Positions 29,838 through 32,673 of a DNA stretch of 32,673 bases are shown in pieces (position 1 is the stretch's first letter; each line of letters opens with the position of its first letter). The stretch is from Temnopleurus reevesii (Eukaryota > Echinodermata > Echinoidea > Temnopleuroida > Temnopleuridae), in NCBI GenBank assembly GCA_036244855.1, contig BQKZ01004267.1:2594-35266 (forward strand). The letters are read 5' to 3'. The notes beneath the pieces are model-generated. The model saw only the letters and a list, made by a program, of their open reading frames with translations. It was not told the DNA's origin and did no database searches. The translations under genes and the position numbers were made by a program.

Positions 29838-29917
29838 TTTCTAAGCGCCTACGGACTTTCCTTGAGCGAGTAATGAGTGCTATATAAAAGCATTTATTAT
29901 TATCATTATTATTATTA
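29838..29917 (-). repeat. (TAA)n-headed dispersed repeat, inverted copy
   Basis: TTTCTAAGCGCCTACGGACT, then GAGTGCTATATAAAAGCATT running into ATTATTATCATTATTATTATT. Read on the minus strand it gives TAA run, AATGCTTTTATATAGCACTC, then GGCGCTTAGAAA, the most complete member of the family seen here. Confidence 0.7.
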
Positions 29918-30359
29918 ATTTTCATCAATTACTGTAATCATTTCTTATAATTTTTAAACACACTATACACATTTGCCCCCATGCTGTGGGTCCCTAATAA
30001 ATTAACCCATAGTTGCTGAACAATGCACATTGACAATGACAGGGCATGTAACTCACTAAAGCTCCCCCTATTGTTTCCTTTCAGACTCGGACATGTTTGT
30101 AAGCGCTTCGACAATTTTTTACATCAAGTGTTGAATGCCTTTCATCATGGCTTGCTAATCTATTGATCTTCCGCCCTGCCTTGATAGAGAAAGGAAAGTT
30201 TACACTGCTGATAAAAGCTGTATTGCGAGTAAAAAAACAATTTTTATTCTTGCTTATTTAGCTGAATAGAAAAGTAAAGACATTTGAATATTTTCTACCA
30301 TAATAAAGGATGAATAAGGACAATGTAATGGAAGAACAGCTGTTTGAATCTACTTATAT

Positions 30360-30412
30360 CATAATAATAACATATGATAATAATATATACGATTTGTATG
30401 GCGCCAGATCCA
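30360..30412 (+). repeat. possible short member of the TAA-headed repeat family
   Basis: ATAATAATAAC followed by TATACGATTTGTATGGCGCC. Weaker than the other members. Confidence 0.4.
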
Positions 30413-32673
30413 TTTTTTCACAATTCTCTTTTGCCCCTTTTTCAGTCCTATCTTTTTTCTCCTCACACATCAAAATGTCTATCCAAGAGCACAAAGAAAG
30501 TATTCTTTAAGGATCTTGGTTTTTGTCCCCCTATTCATCCCACATTTATTTTCACTCCTCTTTCCTCCCCCCACAATGATAAAAAGAGTTTTCCCTATTT
30601 AGACTAATAACCTTCGGAGGCCAATTTTACAGTAGCAGTGATCTTGTTATGGCAGGGTTGTAGAACATTAAGGAGCTAGCTGGAACCAGATTTTTACCTC
30701 TCTATATAAAGAATTTCGTTATATCAGATTTCTTTATACCTAGCTTCCACTGTAATGGAGAGAAGAATTTGTCCACTCTTTTGACTGTACATAAGTTATA
30801 TTCATTGTAAATATTCATTGTACTATAAGTTACTCTTTTTATCATCTTACTGTTCTTTGTAGGGGCCCCGTCCACAAGCTGTGATTCTTTGGGGTGCCAA
30901 ACCTATCATTCTAATTTTTCTTGCTCTTTCAAATGTACTCTTATTGTGTCTGATTTGGTTTAAATAAATATACTATACTATACAGCACATTATATATATA
31001 TATATATTGATCTTAAATAGAGGAAAGCAACATAGGTGACAATTTCAAATAAAGGTTCCTGCAGCAAACAATTTTAATGCCTGGGACAAAAATATAAATG
31101 CAATAAAGAGAATAAAGAGCTATAAGACTTTGTGAAAATTAAAGTTTTCAACTCAAAATTTGAAACATCTTAATAATCTGAGCCATCATGTCCAAAGAGC
31201 TAACAAACTTCTCATTCCTTGACCAATGCATACAACATTCATACAGCAATTTTCATTCACACTGTAGGGCTGCGCACAACAAATCTTTATACAGCACACG
31301 AGGGTCTAAATTTCACCATCTATGGGAACAGGGCAAGCTTCATAGGGGTCTATAAATCAATAAACACTTATTCAAACTTCAATCAATGCCTTCACCATCT
31401 CTTTCACAATCGCAAAACTCTAGCACAAAGCAAAACTCCCCGAAAAAAAAACTCTGGCACAAAGCAAAACTCCCCCCAAAGAACATTTCCCCCTATGCAG
31501 CAGTTTGCTATCACAATGCTGGAGTTTTATCATACCTTGGCACTGCAATCACTTGTGACACACGCTCACCCTCGAACTTAAAGAATGGGTCTCAGTCAGA
31601 ATAATTTTGTATTGATTAAGAGAATTAAAATCAGACAAACAGATGAAAAAAAAACGTTTGAGGTATTCAGACAATGAATAATAAAGTTATGACTATTTCA
31701 ATGACATAACCAAACAGTGATTTATCTTGCTCATTGACAACTTTTGGTCACATGTTATGATGTATGTCATGCACTTCTTGAATTTTAGCTTTATATAACT
31801 TATTATTTTTTAGGATCTATTTTAACCCATAAATGCATATTTTTTAATATACAAAAGATTGAATCAATAAATGTACATGCACTCATGTATTTATCAACGA
31901 ACGTGATTTAAGATATTAAGGGGATTTCAAAACAATAGAGTATGATAAACTACTTGCATAAAAGTGCCTGACATATGTCATAACAAAATGACCAAAGTTG
32001 TAATTGTTCCTGAAAAATCACTGTTGAATGAAATCAATTGAATATTCATAATTTTCTTATTTATTGTCCAGCTTGCTTCAAATTTTTTTTTTATCTGTTT
32101 CATCTGGTTGTCTGATTTTTCCGCTTTTAACCAAAGCAAGATTTTTTTCTGGCGCAGACCCAGTCTTTACGGCACAGGTAATACGTACATAATCGGAGGA
32201 AGGGGTAAAATTGGGGCACAATTGGGGCAAAATTGGGGTTCAGGATATTGACTGAAGGACATTCATAGGAAGTGCAGATACATTTAGCCAAGATTATGTC
32301 AACAATAATAAATTTGATTTGTATTTCTTGTAAGGATTTGTAAGAATACTGACTATATATTTTTTCCACATTCTACAATCTTAAGGTTTGGCCTTCAATG
32401 TTTCTAAATCCATTTCCTGACACAAAAGTCCCTCCTCATTCAGTGTAAATGAAAATGTGATTGTCCTTGCAAGGAAGTATACCATCAAAACCAATCTAAA
32501 AATGAGAAATGTTTAGGGGAGCCCTAAACCATGGCTGCCTTAACAACATAGTGAATAAAGGACTATGTAGCTGTGCCACATACACTCAGTCTTTTTCAAG
32601 AAATTTTCACAGGAAAATTGCATAATCCATGGAATAAGGTTATCAGAATCAAGTAAATTTCTAAAAATTCTCA
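30413..32673. other. upstream intron or flank, nothing recognised
   Basis: Contains a (TA)n run (30993-31007), a short tandem pair with AACTC..GCACAAAGCAAAACTCCCC (31411-31475) and a triple ATTGGGGCA-type repeat (32208-32240). No exon of the gene was recognised. Confidence 0.5.

Noticed and set aside
31219..31604. 120-codon and 72-codon plus-strand open frames
   Set aside because: Both overlap in different frames over a short tandem repeat (GCACAAAGCAAAACTCCCC), with no family similarity.
1..32673. CRISPR array, bacterial operon or phage features
   Set aside because: The sequence is eukaryotic with spliced exons; no regularly spaced identical repeats with unique spacers exist.

Overview
This is eukaryotic, intron-rich, AT-rich animal DNA. 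The spliced gene, the abundance of small inverted-repeat transposons (MITEs), the (TAA)n-tailed repeats with a 'tataTAGCGC/TAAGCGC' core and the 'GGGGAGTAGCCAGGAATT' plus poly-G repeat together suggest a marine deuterostome, most likely an echinoderm such as a sea urchin. That placement is inference; no species-diagnostic sequence was seen.

The window holds the 3' two-thirds of one gene on the minus strand. I read it as an ortholog of ANKFN1 (ankyrin repeat and fibronectin type III domain-containing protein 1; mouse Nmf9, Drosophila wide awake/wake). Thirteen exons, with GT-AG borders and continuous phase, run from the end of the FN3 domain (27256) to a stop codon at 6855. Used once each they total 2034 nt, exactly 678 codons including stop. 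Ankyrin repeats and the first part of FN3 should lie beyond 32673. The encoded order is: FN3 end, a basic linker, the conserved family core (GVYLASVIY, QDFLWFMK, GLYVGYLKLRSSLG, EEWDWLHSL), a helical charged segment, and a C-terminal Ras-associating-like (RA) domain.

The striking feature is that exons 4-7 are present twice in tandem (B: 18575-15187; A: 15108-10894). The copies share a 1321-bp block (12746-14066 = 16524-17844) that I read as identical, flanked by exons differing at about 2-7% of positions, almost all synonymous. The junction is a single N at 15108 that jumps from inside exon 4 of copy A into a decayed fragment of exon 7. This may be a haplotype-duplication assembly error. It could also be a real exon-block duplication, because exons 5-7 are all phase 0 and would splice in frame as a repeated 180-residue module if the broken exon 4 copy is skipped. 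On top of this, exons 4, 7 and 11 each have small decayed copies next to them.

The rest is non-coding. 1-6854 is the 3' UTR and downstream flank, with simple repeats, three MITE-like elements, a second N between direct repeats (4541) and a repeated motif family just after the stop. 18576-24179 is a 5.6-kb intron with an ancient repeat around 19391-19860 and a MITE at 21022. 27257-32673 is intron upstream of the first visible exon, with TAA-tailed repeats. I found no tRNA, rRNA, CRISPR array or second protein gene.
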